Translations under genes and position numbers: made by a program | In this document: piece after piece, positions 35,782 through 45,555 of the stretch | Position numbering within the stretch: position 1 is the first letter of the stretch | Layout: the number at the start of each line of letters is the position of its first letter | The notes under the pieces: generated by a model | Seen by the model: the letters and a program-made list of their open reading frames with translations, nothing else | What the model was told of the DNA's origin: nothing | Databases searched by the model: none | DNA from: Demequina sp. NBRC 110053 | Lineage (GTDB): Bacteria > Actinomycetota > Actinomycetes > Actinomycetales > Demequinaceae | Assembly: GCF_002090095.1 (NCBI RefSeq) | Contig: NZ_BBRJ01000002.1 | Coordinates: forward strand, 1,488,817-1,552,816 | Length of the DNA stretch: 64,000 nucleotides | Direction: 5' to 3'

Positions 35782-37401
35782 ATGGCTGGCGTGACGCGCG
35801 AAGCGGGTGAGGACATCGGCGGGTACGTCGTCATCGAGACCTTGGGTCGGGGCGGCTCTGGCGCGGTGTACAAGGTCCGCGACGCCGGCGGCCACGAGGC
35901 CGCTCTCAAGCTGGTCGATGCCCGCCACGACCACGTCGCGGCGCAACGCCTCGAGCGCGAGGTGCACGCGTTGCAGGCCCTGCGGCACCCCGCGGTGCCG
36001 CGCATCCTCGACGCGGAGCTCGACGGCGACGAGACGTTCGTGGTGTTCGAGTACATCCCTGGGGTGAGCGTGTGGCAGCACGTCCAGGACCACGGCCCCC
36101 TCGTCGGAGAGGAGCTCGCGACCTTCGCCGAGCGGACTGCGTCCGCGCTGGAGGCAGCGCACCGGGCAGGCGTGGTGCACCGCGACGTCACCCCTTCCAA
36201 CATCATGATGGGACCTGACGGACCGGTGCTGATCGACTTCGGTCTGTCGCACCGGGAGCAGGACCCCCGTCTGACCAGGGACGGACTCGTGTCCGGCACC
36301 GCCGGCTACGTCGCGCCAGAGGTCATCGACGGTGCCGTTCCCGGGCCCATCGCCGACTGCTGGTCGTGGGCGGCGACGGTCGCCTACGCGATGACGGGCA
36401 GGGCGCCGTTCGGTTCCGGCACCGGCGCGATCTCGAAGACCCTCGAGGCCGACGTCGACCTCCCGCGTGTTCCGGGCGCCGAGGCGCTGCAGGCGGCGCT
36501 CGGGCGCGACATCGGCGACCGCCCCTCCCCGTCCGAGGTGGTCGCGGCCATGCGCGGAGCCACCACGGTGATGGCGCGTTCGGACGGAGGCCTCGCGCCC
36601 ACGGCCGTGATGACCGCATCGGCCGCGCACAGCGCATCCGCCGCGCAGAGCGGCATGGCCGTAGAAGGAGGCGCGGCCGTCGATCCGACCCTGATCTATG
36701 GCGATGACGAGCCGAGCGCGTCGACAGGCACCCCCGCATCGGTCCCGTCGCCGCCGCTGTCCGGCGACCCCATCGCGCTTGAGGACGCCGATGCGGGCAC
36801 GCTGCCCATCGCGCGGGTCCGTCGCCACCACCTGATGGTGGCCACGTGGATGCTCGCCGTCGCCGGGGCGGCCGCACTCGCACCGTTCGTCGCGTTCTTC
36901 GTGCTGGTGGGCGGCGCAGTCGTGGTGCGGGCGGTGCAGCGACGCGCGCATGCGCTCCACCTTGCACGCCAGCGCAAGGGTCAGCGACGCGGGGACGCGG
37001 CGCTGCACACGCTCGGCCTGCCGTGGCACCTGCTGCGCGCGGCGGGCGAGACGGTGCCGGCCGCGCTGATCGCCGCTGGCCTGGGCGGCGCGACGGCGGC
37101 GGGCTCGTGGTGGCTCGTTTCCGCCGAGCACCTCGCGCCCGGCACCGATGCCGCTCAGGCGTGGGGTCATGCGATCGCGCTCGCGGCGGGAGGCGTCGTG
37201 GCCGCGCTCGCGCTGTGGTGGGGCCCCTGGATGGCGATGACCCGCGAAGGCGCGCACCGGGTCGCGGACGCCCTCGCGCCCACCCGCGGTGTCGCCGCGG
37301 CATGGGTCGTCGTGGCGCTCGCTGCCCTGGGCGTCATCGCGGTCGCGGTGTATCTCGGCGCGACGCCGTGGTCATGGCCGCTCCCTGAGCTTCCTGCGTA
37401 G
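35782..37401 (+). CDS. Membrane-associated Ser/Thr protein kinase
   Basis: A 539-residue Hanks-type kinase. The kinase domain (12-270) has a Gly-rich loop LGRGGSGAVYKV, the catalytic Lys in AALKLVDA, HRDVTPSNIMM as catalytic loop, DFGLSHRE and GTAGYVAPEVI. A low-complexity Ala/Ser/Pro linker (about 270-345) follows. At least four hydrophobic segments make up the C-terminal 190 residues, beginning LMVATWMLAVAGAAALAPF. There are no PASTA repeats, so it is not PknB. TAGCGT at 35770-35775 sits six bases before the ATG (leaderless). It is divergent from msiK. Substrates are unknown. Confidence 0.88.
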   Translation: MAGVTREAGEDIGGYVVIETLGRGGSGAVYKVRDAGGHEAALKLVDARHDHVAAQRLEREVHALQALRHPAVPRILDAELDGDETFVVFEYIPGVSVWQHVQDHGPLVGEELATFAERTASALEAAHRAGVVHRDVTPSNIMMGPDGPVLIDFGLSHREQDPRLTRDGLVSGTAGYVAPEVIDGAVPGPIADCWSWAATVAYAMTGRAPFGSGTGAISKTLEADVDLPRVPGAEALQAALGRDIGDRPSPSEVVAAMRGATTVMARSDGGLAPTAVMTASAAHSASAAQSGMAVEGGAAVDPTLIYGDDEPSASTGTPASVPSPPLSGDPIALEDADAGTLPIARVRRHHLMVATWMLAVAGAAALAPFVAFFVLVGGAVVVRAVQRRAHALHLARQRKGQRRGDAALHTLGLPWHLLRAAGETVPAALIAAGLGGATAAGSWWLVSAEHLAPGTDAAQAWGHAIALAAGGVVAALALWWGPWMAMTREGAHRVADALAPTRGVAAAWVVVALAALGVIAVAVYLGATPWSWPLPELPA

Positions 37402-37556
37402 CGAGCGGCCGGTCGCGGGCGCGAGGAGCTGTCCGCGTCAAGCGGTGGCGCGCACGGGAACCCGGGTCGGGTGCGGTACGTTGGCCCGGCAATGGCAAGA
37501 GCGCCAGGGGTGGGTCGCACCGCGCGATCGCACCCGGCGTGGAGGGATTCGACTTC

Positions 37557-38087
37557 ATGGGCTTCAAGAGCCGCTTCGCGACAGTGCAGCCGTGGGTGAG
37601 CCTGCTGGTGCGCCTGTCGATGGCGATCATCCTGTTCGCAGCGGCGATCCCGAAGTTCGCCGACATCCAGCAGTCCGTCAGGGCCGTGCGCGCGTATCAG
37701 CTGCTTCCCGAGGCAGTGGTGCCGTTCGTCGGCACCATGCTGCCGTTCGTGGAGGTCATCCTGGGAGCGCTGCTGCTCGTGGGGGCCTTCACGCGCTGGG
37801 CAGCCGTCGTGTGGCTGGTGATGATGGCGGGATTCACGTTCGGCGTCATCTGGGCGTGGTCGACGGGACTCAACATCGACTGCGGCTGCTTCGGCGGCGG
37901 GGGAGAGGTCGCGGAGAGCGAGACCAACTACCCCATGCACCTGCTCGAGCGCGTGGGCTTCATCGCGTTGGGCACGTACCTGGCGATCTGGCCCCGCAGT
38001 CGGTTCTCGGCGGATGGCTGGCTCAGCGGCGGCGAGGCCGACCCCGAGGCGGACCTAGAATCTGTACCGAACGACGTGAGGAAGTAG
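37557..38087 (+). CDS. MauE/DoxX-family membrane protein
   Basis: A 176-residue protein with four predicted membrane helices, starting MGFKSRFATVQPWVSLLVRL. The NIDCGCFGGG loop holds a Cys pair typical of the MauE branch, which supports disulfide formation or redox handling outside the membrane. The ATG at 37557 is preferred because GGAGGG lies ten bases upstream; a GTG at 37539 would start upstream of that site. The partner gene begins four bases after the stop, so the two act together. Confidence 0.8.
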   Translation: MGFKSRFATVQPWVSLLVRLSMAIILFAAAIPKFADIQQSVRAVRAYQLLPEAVVPFVGTMLPFVEVILGALLLVGAFTRWAAVVWLVMMAGFTFGVIWAWSTGLNIDCGCFGGGGEVAESETNYPMHLLERVGFIALGTYLAIWPRSRFSADGWLSGGEADPEADLESVPNDVRK

Positions 38088-38091
38088 CACC

Positions 38092-38856
38092 ATGGCCAAG
38101 AACACCAGCGCCCCCAAGAACGCCAAGGCGGCCGCGGCTCGCGCCCAGGCGCAGAAGAACGTGAAGTCGCAGGAGCGCCGCACGACGCTCGGCATCATCA
38201 TCGGGGTCGCCATCGCGATCGTGGTGTTCGGCGGCATCGTGCTGTTCATCGTGCAGTCGTCCCAGGTGCCCGGCCTCGACTCGGCGGACGCCGTGGCCCC
38301 GGCCGGGGCCGATGAGACCGGCGGCATCCCGATCGGCGCTGACGGTGCCGCGGGCGGCGCGGTTCCCGCAGACGCCCCGAGGCTCGACATCTATGAGGAC
38401 TTCAACTGCGTGCACTGCGCGAGCTTCGAGGCGACCAACGGCGCGGACATCGAGGCGATGGCCGAGGCCGAGGAGGCGGCGATCTGGGTGCACCCCATCG
38501 CATTCCTGGGCGACTACTCGACGCGCGCGGCGAACGCCGCAGCGACCGTCGCGGACGCCGAGCCGGAGGCCTACCTCGACTTCACCTCCGCGCTGTTCGC
38601 CAGCCGTCCCGAGTCGGGCGGCCTCACCGACGACCAGATCGAGCAGGTCGCGGTGGACGCCGGCGTCTCTGCCGACGTGGCCGCCACGTTCACCGACGGC
38701 ACGTTCACGAAGTGGGTCCTCGCGGCCACCGACCAGGCCAGCCAGGACGGCGTCACCGGCACGCCGTCGCTGATGCTCGACCGCGAGCTGCTGACGCAGG
38801 AGGACGTGCTGTACACCCAGCCGGGCGCTCTGCGAACGTTCATCCAGGAGCAGTAG
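38092..38856 (+). CDS. Membrane-anchored DsbA-like thioredoxin-fold protein
   Basis: A 254-residue protein. A basic cytoplasmic N-terminus (1-30), one membrane segment (LGIIIGVAIAIVVFGGIVLF) and an extracellular DsbA-type domain (about 95-254) are visible. The redox motif is CVHC in YEDFNCVHCASF, and the cis-Pro is in GVTGTPSLML. With the MauE-type neighbour it forms a plausible extracellular disulfide-forming pair, oxidised by the membrane partner. TAGAAT near 38057 could give an extra promoter. Confidence 0.85.
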   Translation: MAKNTSAPKNAKAAAARAQAQKNVKSQERRTTLGIIIGVAIAIVVFGGIVLFIVQSSQVPGLDSADAVAPAGADETGGIPIGADGAAGGAVPADAPRLDIYEDFNCVHCASFEATNGADIEAMAEAEEAAIWVHPIAFLGDYSTRAANAAATVADAEPEAYLDFTSALFASRPESGGLTDDQIEQVAVDAGVSADVAATFTDGTFTKWVLAATDQASQDGVTGTPSLMLDRELLTQEDVLYTQPGALRTFIQEQ

Positions 38857-38870
38857 CCGCGCAAGCGCTG

Positions 38871-38900
38871 GGAGCCCCGCCGCTGCTGCGGCGGGGCTCC
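38871..38900 (+). terminator. Terminator after the DsbA-like gene
   Basis: GGAGCCCCGCCGC (38871-38883) pairs perfectly over 13 bp with its complement at 38888-38900, loop TGCT. Confidence 0.8.
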
Positions 38901-38969
38901 CTGGCGTGTACGGCCGATGCGCAGGCTGGGTATCCTTCTGGGGCGGCCCCTGTCTCCCGAGGGTCAGAC

Positions 38970-39042
38970 GCTGGCATGGCGCAATTGGTAGCGCACCGTA
39001 CTTGTAATACGGGGGTTGCGGGTTCGAGTCCCGCTGCCAGCT
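38970..39042 (+). tRNA. tRNA-Thr (anticodon TGT)
   Basis: A full cloverleaf of 73 nt: acceptor GCTGGCA with TGCCAGC, D-arm GCGC/GCGC, anticodon stem CCGTA/TACGG with loop CTTGTAA (anticodon TGT at 39003-39005), and T-arm GCGGG-TTCGAGT-CCCGC. The discriminator is T and CCA is not encoded. It reads ACA and, by wobble, other Thr codons. Confidence 0.97.
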
Positions 39043-39370
39043 CCCTTGAGCCCCGCGGCGCGCACGCACCCGTCCATCCCACTGGTGCGGGACCAGGGTC
39101 CCGGGTGTGATCCTCGTCACCGCGCGAGACTTGAGGTCATGGGACCGCGTAGGATTCCGTCGTTCCAGGTAAGCAGCGGGTTCGCGCGAGGATCGAAACG
39201 TTCTCGATACCTGGAACCAGAAACCGCGTCATCACCGTCTCGATGCCGCGTCCCATCCTCCGTGGCAGCGCCGGCGTCAGCCTGCCGGGCCCACAGCACG
39301 ATGGCAACCCGTTCCAGGTGTCTCGAATTCGTCGAGCCCGGACGCATGTAGAACAGAGGAAAGAAATACG
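39043..39370. promoter_or_regulatory. Regulatory region of the SipW-type cluster with GTTCCAGGT repeats
   Basis: No gene is seen in these 328 bp. GTTCCAGGT(A/G) occurs three times: direct at 39162-39171, inverted at 39208-39217 and direct at 39311-39320. Between the first two is TCGAAACGTTCTCGA, a near-palindrome. An AAAGAAA-rich ribosome-binding stretch precedes the ATG at 39371. The repeated word suggests a specific regulator, not identified. Confidence 0.5.
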
Positions 39371-39763
39371 ATGGCTCAGAAGAACAACACCCGCAAGCAC
39401 GCGGCGATCGCACTCGGCATCATCGGCATCGCCGGCCTGTCGCTGGCGTCGGCCGCGACGCTCGGCGTCACCGAGGACTCGCCGCTCGTCGGCGTCAGCA
39501 CCGGGGCCGAGTGCGACGACTCCGTCAACGTCGCCTACACGACCGCGTACGGCGCGACCGGCTTCTCGACGACCGGCATCAAGCTCTCCGGCGTCGACGC
39601 CGCGTGCAGCGGCAAGGCCGTCACGGTCTACGTCCTGAACGGCTCGGGCAACCAGATCGGTTCCGCGACGGGCACCCTGAACGCCACCGGCTCGGTCACC
39701 CTGACGCCGGCGTCGCCGATCGTCTCCGAGCAGATCCGCCAGGCCGCGGTCGCGATCTCCTGA
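39371..39763 (+). CDS. Small secreted protein with a SipW-type signal peptide
   Basis: A 130-residue protein. The N-terminus (NNTRKHAAIALGIIGIAGLS, then LASAATLGV) resembles signal peptides cleaved by SipW-like ER-type signal peptidases, as in TasA/CalY-class secreted proteins. The mature part is a Thr/Gly/Val-rich single beta-domain with one Cys pair (AECDD and AACSG) and repeated TG-type turns. It is directly followed by a SipW-like peptidase gene, its likely processing enzyme. A structural surface or matrix role is inference from context; no family name can be given. Confidence 0.7.
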   Translation: MAQKNNTRKHAAIALGIIGIAGLSLASAATLGVTEDSPLVGVSTGAECDDSVNVAYTTAYGATGFSTTGIKLSGVDAACSGKAVTVYVLNGSGNQIGSATGTLNATGSVTLTPASPIVSEQIRQAAVAIS

Positions 39764-39792
39764 CATCGCTTCACCCGTATCGACGACCCCCC

Positions 39793-40377
39793 GTGACCGC
39801 ACTCTCCGAGCGCCGGACCGCCGGCGGCCTTCGTGGCCGCCGGTGGTCTCGCGTGCTCTCGAACGTGCTGGCATGGGGGCTCGTCGGGGTGCTGGCCTAC
39901 TTCGTCTGGCCCAGCAGCCTTGGCGGCGGCACGACGGCCATCGTCGTCAATGGCGAGTCGATGGAGCCGACGTATCACACCGGCGACATCGTGATCGCGC
40001 GCTCCGGCGAACCAGCCGTAGGCGATGTCGTCGTCTACACCTCTGAGGAGCTGGGCGATGGCAAGATCGTCCACCGCGTGATCGGCGGCGACGCGCGCTC
40101 CGGCTGGGTGCTGCAGGGCGACAACAACGACTTCATCGACCCGATCGAGCCCGTGGGCGACGACGTGCTCGGCGTGGCCCGGGTGCACCTGCCGTCCATC
40201 GGCGCCTGGGCCGGCGCCCTGCAGAGCCCGATCGTGTGGGGCAGCCTCCTGCTCGTCGCGCTCGCGCTGCTCATCTGGCCCTCGCGCCCGTGCCCCGAGA
40301 CAGGCGACGCCGAGACACCGGCGCCGGAGTCCGCGGACTCCGCTCGACACGGCGACGCCTCGCGAGCCGGCTCATGA
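39793..40377 (+). CDS. SipW-like (ER-type, S26B) signal peptidase I
   Basis: A 194-residue membrane peptidase. An N-terminal membrane helix (VLSNVLAWGLVGVLAYFVWP) precedes the catalytic NGESMEPTYHTGDIVIA with the nucleophile Ser, and KIVHRVIGG, where His replaces the Lys general base of ordinary LepB. A second helix is near the C-terminus, followed by an acidic tail. This Ser-His form is typical of SipW and archaeal/ER signal peptidases and generally serves dedicated substrates, here probably the neighbouring secreted proteins. The GTG at 39793 is used; the stop overlaps the next start (ATGA). Confidence 0.88.
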   Translation: MTALSERRTAGGLRGRRWSRVLSNVLAWGLVGVLAYFVWPSSLGGGTTAIVVNGESMEPTYHTGDIVIARSGEPAVGDVVVYTSEELGDGKIVHRVIGGDARSGWVLQGDNNDFIDPIEPVGDDVLGVARVHLPSIGAWAGALQSPIVWGSLLLVALALLIWPSRPCPETGDAETPAPESADSARHGDASRAGS

Positions 40378-41186
40378 GTGAGCCCACGCCCCGTCGGACG
40401 CGCACCATGGCGGTGCTCTGCGCGGCTGTCGCCGCGATCGCGGCGCTCGTCGCGAGCTCCGTGACGCACGCCTCCGCAGCGACGCTGAACGTCTCCGGCT
40501 CGGGCATCGTGACCATGACCAATCAGGCCTGCACGACCGCGTCGCTGGCCGCCACGGCGCCCGCCGCCAGCGCCGCGCAGACCACCGTGCGACTCACGGG
40601 CGTGCCCGCGGCGTGCATCGGCACCAGCATCGATGTCGCCCTTCGTGCCTCCAACGGTGCGCGGCTGTCATCCGGCACTCTCACGCCGGCAGCTCAGGGT
40701 CAGAACGCTGTGCCGATGAGCAGCTATGACACGTCCGCCGTCGCGACGGTCGCCGTACTGCTGAACGGGTGGTGGGTGCCGGCGTCATGGACCGCGCCAG
40801 CGCCTCCAGCGGCCTACTCGTGCGTCAGCGTGAACGCTTCGCTGCAGCCCACCGGTGCCCCGTGCACGGTCAATCCCACCGGCCCGTTCGATTCCTACGG
40901 CTCCCCCGGGTCACGACAGGGCCACGGGACCTTCACCGTCACCACGACATCGGCGAACGCGATCGTGTCCCTGAACCTCAACGCGGCACCGTTGCCCTCC
41001 TGGGCGAAGGGTGCGGTCGGGACCAACGGCGACTGGATCAAGGTGCCCGGCTACTCGTGCTCGGAGCTGCCGGTGCTTCGGCTGTATGCCAATCCCTCGA
41101 ACGGCGGGAAGGGCACGCCTGTCTACGTGAGCTTCGCCGAGAGCGCGTCAGCTGCGGTAGGCGGGCGGATCTGCCCCGCGCCCTGA
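40374..41186 (+). CDS. Secreted Cys-paired protein of the SipW-type cluster
   Basis: A 270-residue exported protein with a signal peptide ([19 protein letters not shown]) and a mature part that looks all-beta. Six Cys in the mature part (QACTT, AACIG, YSCVS, APCTV, YSCSE, RICPA) suggest three disulfides. The start ATG overlaps the signal peptidase stop, so the two are translated together; the frame is open upstream but overlaps the peptidase gene. Function is unknown; it is a candidate substrate or assembly partner. Its 3' end overlaps the convergent ung gene by 39 bp. Confidence 0.72.
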   Translation: MSEPTPRRTRTMAVLCAAVAAIAALVASSVTHASAATLNVSGSGIVTMTNQACTTASLAATAPAASAAQTTVRLTGVPAACIGTSIDVALRASNGARLSSGTLTPAAQGQNAVPMSSYDTSAVATVAVLLNGWWVPASWTAPAPPAAYSCVSVNASLQPTGAPCTVNPTGPFDSYGSPGSRQGHGTFTVTTTSANAIVSLNLNAAPLPSWAKGAVGTNGDWIKVPGYSCSELPVLRLYANPSNGGKGTPVYVSFAESASAAVGGRICPAP

Positions 41187-41864
41187 CGCGGGCTCGATGG
41201 GAGCGCCCCAGCGAATGGGTCGAGCCCCTTGCCTCTCGAGCAGCGCGTTGACCTGAGAGAACGGCCGCGACCCGAAGAATCCTCGTGAAGCGCTGAGGGG
41301 ACTGGGGTGCGCGCTCGCGACGTACGGCACGTCGCCGAGCATCGGGATGAGCGACTGCGCGTCGCGGCCCCACAGGATTGCGACCAGTGGGCCGCCGCGC
41401 TCCACGAGCGTGCGGATGGCGTGCTCCGTGATCTCCTCCCAGCCCCGACCGCGATGGGAGGCCGGCGCGCCAGGGGTGACGGTCAGCACCCGGTTCAGCA
41501 GCATCACGCCCTGATCGGCCCAGTGGCTGAGATCGCCGTCGGCGAGCAGCTCGCCGGTGTCCTCCCGCAGCTCGCGCGCGATGTTGACCAGCGAGCGCGG
41601 CATCGGGTGTCCCGGCGGGACGGAGAAGCTCAGGCCCACCGGGTCGCCCGGAGTGGGGTAGGGGTCCTGCCCGACCACGAGCACGCGGACATCGGCCAGC
41701 GGGGCATGAAACGCTCGCAGGATCGCTGCGGAGGCGGGCAGGTAGCCGCGACCGGCAGCGATCTCCTCGCGGAGGAAGCCCCCGATCGAGGCGAGGCTCG
41801 GTGCCAACGGCGCGAGCGCATCGGCCCAATCGGTCGCCACCTGGGAGCGCCATGCATCCTCCAT
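41148..41864 (-). CDS. ung: Uracil-DNA glycosylase, family 1
   Basis: A 238-residue base-excision repair enzyme that removes uracil from DNA. Family 1 motifs are [20 protein letters not shown] with the catalytic Asp, [25 protein letters not shown] and the C-terminal [20 protein letters not shown] with the catalytic His. The ATG at 41864 lies seven bases after TAGGGT (41877-41872), another leaderless start; the very long open frame upstream is an artefact of GC content. The gene's end overlaps the convergent secreted-protein gene. Confidence 0.95.
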   Translation of the reverse strand: MEDAWRSQVATDWADALAPLAPSLASIGGFLREEIAAGRGYLPASAAILRAFHAPLADVRVLVVGQDPYPTPGDPVGLSFSVPPGHPMPRSLVNIARELREDTGELLADGDLSHWADQGVMLLNRVLTVTPGAPASHRGRGWEEITEHAIRTLVERGGPLVAILWGRDAQSLIPMLGDVPYVASAHPSPLSASRGFFGSRPFSQVNALLERQGARPIRWGAPIEPASGRGADPPAYRS

Positions 41865-42019
41865 GCGGGTCACCCTAGCTGCCACCTTTGCGCCCTCGCC
41901 GGCGAGGCGTCTGCGAACGCCGGAGGGGCCGATGCGCTCGCTGCGAGGACGAATGACAGGCGTGTAGTTCGCGGGTAGGGTAGGCGCAGCAGGACGCGGC
42001 ACTGGCACGAGGAGGAACG

Positions 42020-42316
42020 ATGGGCGAAGCGGCACGCACCCTTGATGCGTCGACGGGTCTCGACCTGTCCGATCGTGACGCCGAGATCCTCCGGTTCGAG
42101 CGCCAGTGGTGGAAGTTCGCGGGCGCCAAGGAGGACGCGATCCGCGAGCTCTTCTCGATGTCCAGCACGCAGTACTACCAGGTGCTCGGCGCGCTGATCG
42201 ACACGGAGGCGGCCCTGGTGTTCGACCCGATGCTCGTGAAGAGGCTGCGGCGCATGCGCTCCGCGCGCCAGCGCGGCAGGTCGGGTCGCGCCTTCGACGT
42301 GACCACCGTTCGCTAG
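42020..42316 (+). CDS. DUF3263 protein
   Basis: A 98-residue cytoplasmic protein of a family found widely in actinomycetes. [20 protein letters not shown] and [20 protein letters not shown] are its signature; the second part looks like a helix-turn-helix that could bind DNA. The tail is basic ([16 protein letters not shown]). A good GAGGAGGAA site precedes the ATG. It is divergent from ung and followed by a LytR_C-type gene after ten bases, a conserved pair. Confidence 0.88.
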   Translation: MGEAARTLDASTGLDLSDRDAEILRFERQWWKFAGAKEDAIRELFSMSSTQYYQVLGALIDTEAALVFDPMLVKRLRRMRSARQRGRSGRAFDVTTVR

Positions 42317-42326
42317 AGTTCTGCCC

Positions 42327-42944
42327 GTGGCACAGGACTACCCGCGCGACGAGTTCGACGAGATGGCCGCCGAGGGCGGCCCCGTCGGCGTCCATCGGGC
42401 GCCGCGATCGTGGTGGACCCGGGTCCTCCCGCCACTCGTCGCACTGGTCGTCGGTGGCCTCGTCGCGTGGCTGATCGCGACCTGGCTGTGGAACTCGGGA
42501 GACACGCCCGCCGAGCCGCAGCCGACTCCGACCGTCACCGTCACACCCGACGCCGAGCCCACCACGTCTCCCGAGCCGTCCGCAGAGCCGAGCGTCGAGC
42601 CCTCCGAGGCCCCGAGCCCGGATCCGACGCCTACGGAGACCGCCGAGCCCGAGCCCGAGATCATCTACGACGCTCAGGTGCACGTGCGCAACGGCGCAGG
42701 CATCCAGGGCCTCGCCGGCGAGCAGGAGGCCATCCTCACGGAGGCCGGCTACACCAACACTGACGCGAACAACATCTCCGCGAGCCTGATCCCTGGTGAC
42801 GAGAACGTGGTGCTGTACGACGGCGATCGCCTCGCGGACACGGCACAGGACGTCGCGGACCAGCTGGGCATCGATGCCGTCGAGGGCGGAGGCACGCCCG
42901 GCGGCGCCGAGATCGAGGTGCTGCTGGCCTCGGATCCCGGCTGA
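42327..42944 (+). CDS. LytR_C-domain membrane protein
   Basis: A 205-residue protein with a cytoplasmic N-terminus (1-30), one membrane segment ([19 protein letters not shown]), an extracellular Pro/Thr/Glu/Ser linker (about 57-112) and a LytR C-terminal-type domain (about 113-205; [14 protein letters not shown]...LLASDPG). Such domains occur in wall-associated LCP proteins, but the LCP catalytic domain is absent. The GTG start follows TAGAGT (42314-42319) by seven bases, so it may be leaderless. Confidence 0.85.
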   Translation: MAQDYPRDEFDEMAAEGGPVGVHRAPRSWWTRVLPPLVALVVGGLVAWLIATWLWNSGDTPAEPQPTPTVTVTPDAEPTTSPEPSAEPSVEPSEAPSPDPTPTETAEPEPEIIYDAQVHVRNGAGIQGLAGEQEAILTEAGYTNTDANNISASLIPGDENVVLYDGDRLADTAQDVADQLGIDAVEGGGTPGGAEIEVLLASDPG

Positions 42945-43054
42945 TCGGGCTCGCTCGGCGCGGCGACGGACCGCCAGACAGTTTCGAACCTGCGCGCGGC
43001 GACACGCCGCCGCCACCGCCATCGCGGCCCCGTGCGAAGGGTGTCCGCTTCCGA

Positions 43055-43071
43055 GATGTTCGGGACTGTCG
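43055..43071 (-). repeat. Interspersed 17-bp repeat, copy 2 (inverted)
   Basis: The complement reads CGACAGTCCCGAACATC, identical to 8279-8295 over 17 bases; GCGGACACC also follows. Confidence 0.55.
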
Positions 43072-43172
43072 CGGCGAACAAGCTGGGGGCGTGACGCCGC
43101 CCGCCGTCCGCGCATCGGCGCTGCATGGGTAAGGGGCGCGGTCAGCGGACGGTGAAATCCCGGTGACACGGT

Positions 43173-43201
43173 TTGCACTCGCAGGTGGAGAGTGCCAGAA
43201 T
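43173..43201 (+). promoter_or_regulatory. groEL promoter
   Basis: TTGCAC (43173-43178) and CAGAAT (43196-43201) are 17 bp apart, immediately upstream of the CIRCE element. Confidence 0.6.
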
Positions 43202-43206
43202 CGCAT

Positions 43207-43233
43207 TTAGCACTCTCGTCATGAGAGTGCTAA
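43207..43233. promoter_or_regulatory. CIRCE element (HrcA operator)
   Basis: TTAGCACTC, a 9-bp spacer and GAGTGCTAA: a perfect match to the CIRCE consensus. HrcA bound here would repress groEL until heat shock. An extra GAGAGTGCC near 43188 resembles a half-site. Confidence 0.95.
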
Positions 43234-43342
43234 CCACCGGCTCGTCGAGCCGAGGTGACCGGACCGGGCGTGAAAGGAACGCGCGGCCTCGGCATCGTCC
43301 GTCGCGGGCGGCTCGACGCCACATTCATCGAAAGAGGAATAG

Positions 43343-44974
<1,632 letters not shown>

Positions 44975-44990
44975 GCCACAGCCTCAACGC

Positions 44991-45030
44991 CACGAAGGCC
45001 CCCGGAGCTCGCGCTCCGGGGGCCTTCGTG
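44991..45030 (+). terminator. groEL terminator
   Basis: A perfect 17-bp stem (44991-45007 with 45014-45030) and a 6-nt loop, the strongest hairpin in the window. Confidence 0.9.
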
Positions 45031-45070
45031 CATCCTGGCGGCGCGCTTCCGCTCATCCGACGCCCATTGT

Positions 45071-45155
45071 GCGCGAGTGGGGCCCCACTCGCTCATGAGA
45101 AGGGGGCTGGTGAGCGAGAACCGACCACCAGGAGCCGGCAGGAGCGCCGATGCGC
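45071..45155. repeat. Palindrome-plus-hairpin repeat element, copy A
   Basis: A perfect 20-bp palindrome at 45073-45092 has the core AGTGGGGCCCCACT. CTCGCTCA (45088-45095) pairs with TGAGCGAG (45111-45118) as an 8-bp hairpin. GCCGATGCGCGGGC follows at 45146-45159. The same order, with a different hairpin stem, is at 54529-54613. No coding role is seen. Confidence 0.55.
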
Positions 45156-45171
45156 GGGCCGGCTCCGCCGG

Positions 45172-45447
45172 TCAGGCGCGGCCGTGACGCTCAGCGGCGG
45201 TGACGCGAAGCGGGGAGGCGCGCAGGCGGCGGATCAGCTCGCGAGTGCTCACGGGGCGCGCGCCCAGCGCGACGAGCGCGTCGTGGCGCTCGGCCGGGAC
45301 GTCGTAGTGATCGAGGTCGAAGGCGCGAGCAGGAACGCCAGCGGACCGCGCGAGGGCGTGCAGCTCGTCGAGCGCTGCGTCCGAGACCAGATGGCTCCAC
45401 GTGGTGCCGTGGCGGGGCCACAGCGGCGGATCGATGTACACCGTCAC
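45172..45447 (-). CDS. DUF4031 protein
   Basis: A 91-residue cytoplasmic protein of the DUF4031 family. It opens VTVYIDPPLWPRHGTTWSHL, with SDAALDELHALARSAG and FDLDHYDVPAERHDALVALG following. The fold and function are unknown; the Asp/His residues could bind metal. The GTG at 45447 is preferred to the ATG at 45450 because TACGCT (45460-45455 on this strand) lies seven bases before it, matching other leaderless starts here. Confidence 0.8.
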   Translation of the reverse strand: MTVYIDPPLWPRHGTTWSHLVSDAALDELHALARSAGVPARAFDLDHYDVPAERHDALVALGARPVSTRELIRRLRASPLRVTAAERHGRA

Positions 45448-45555
45448 CATGCCGAGCGTACGCGCGCAGCCGACCCCGCATCGGCCGGGCTCCTAGGGCC
45501 GCGACGCAGCGACGGCAGGCGGGGCCGCCCCCAGCGCGGCCCCGCCCGAGCCCCG

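Larger units (their letters stand above)
42945..43206. other. Intergenic region before groEL
   Basis: No gene is supported. It contains the inverted 17-bp repeat copy (43055-43071), a GCGCATCGGC word (43110-43119) and the groEL promoter (43173-43201). Confidence 0.55.
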
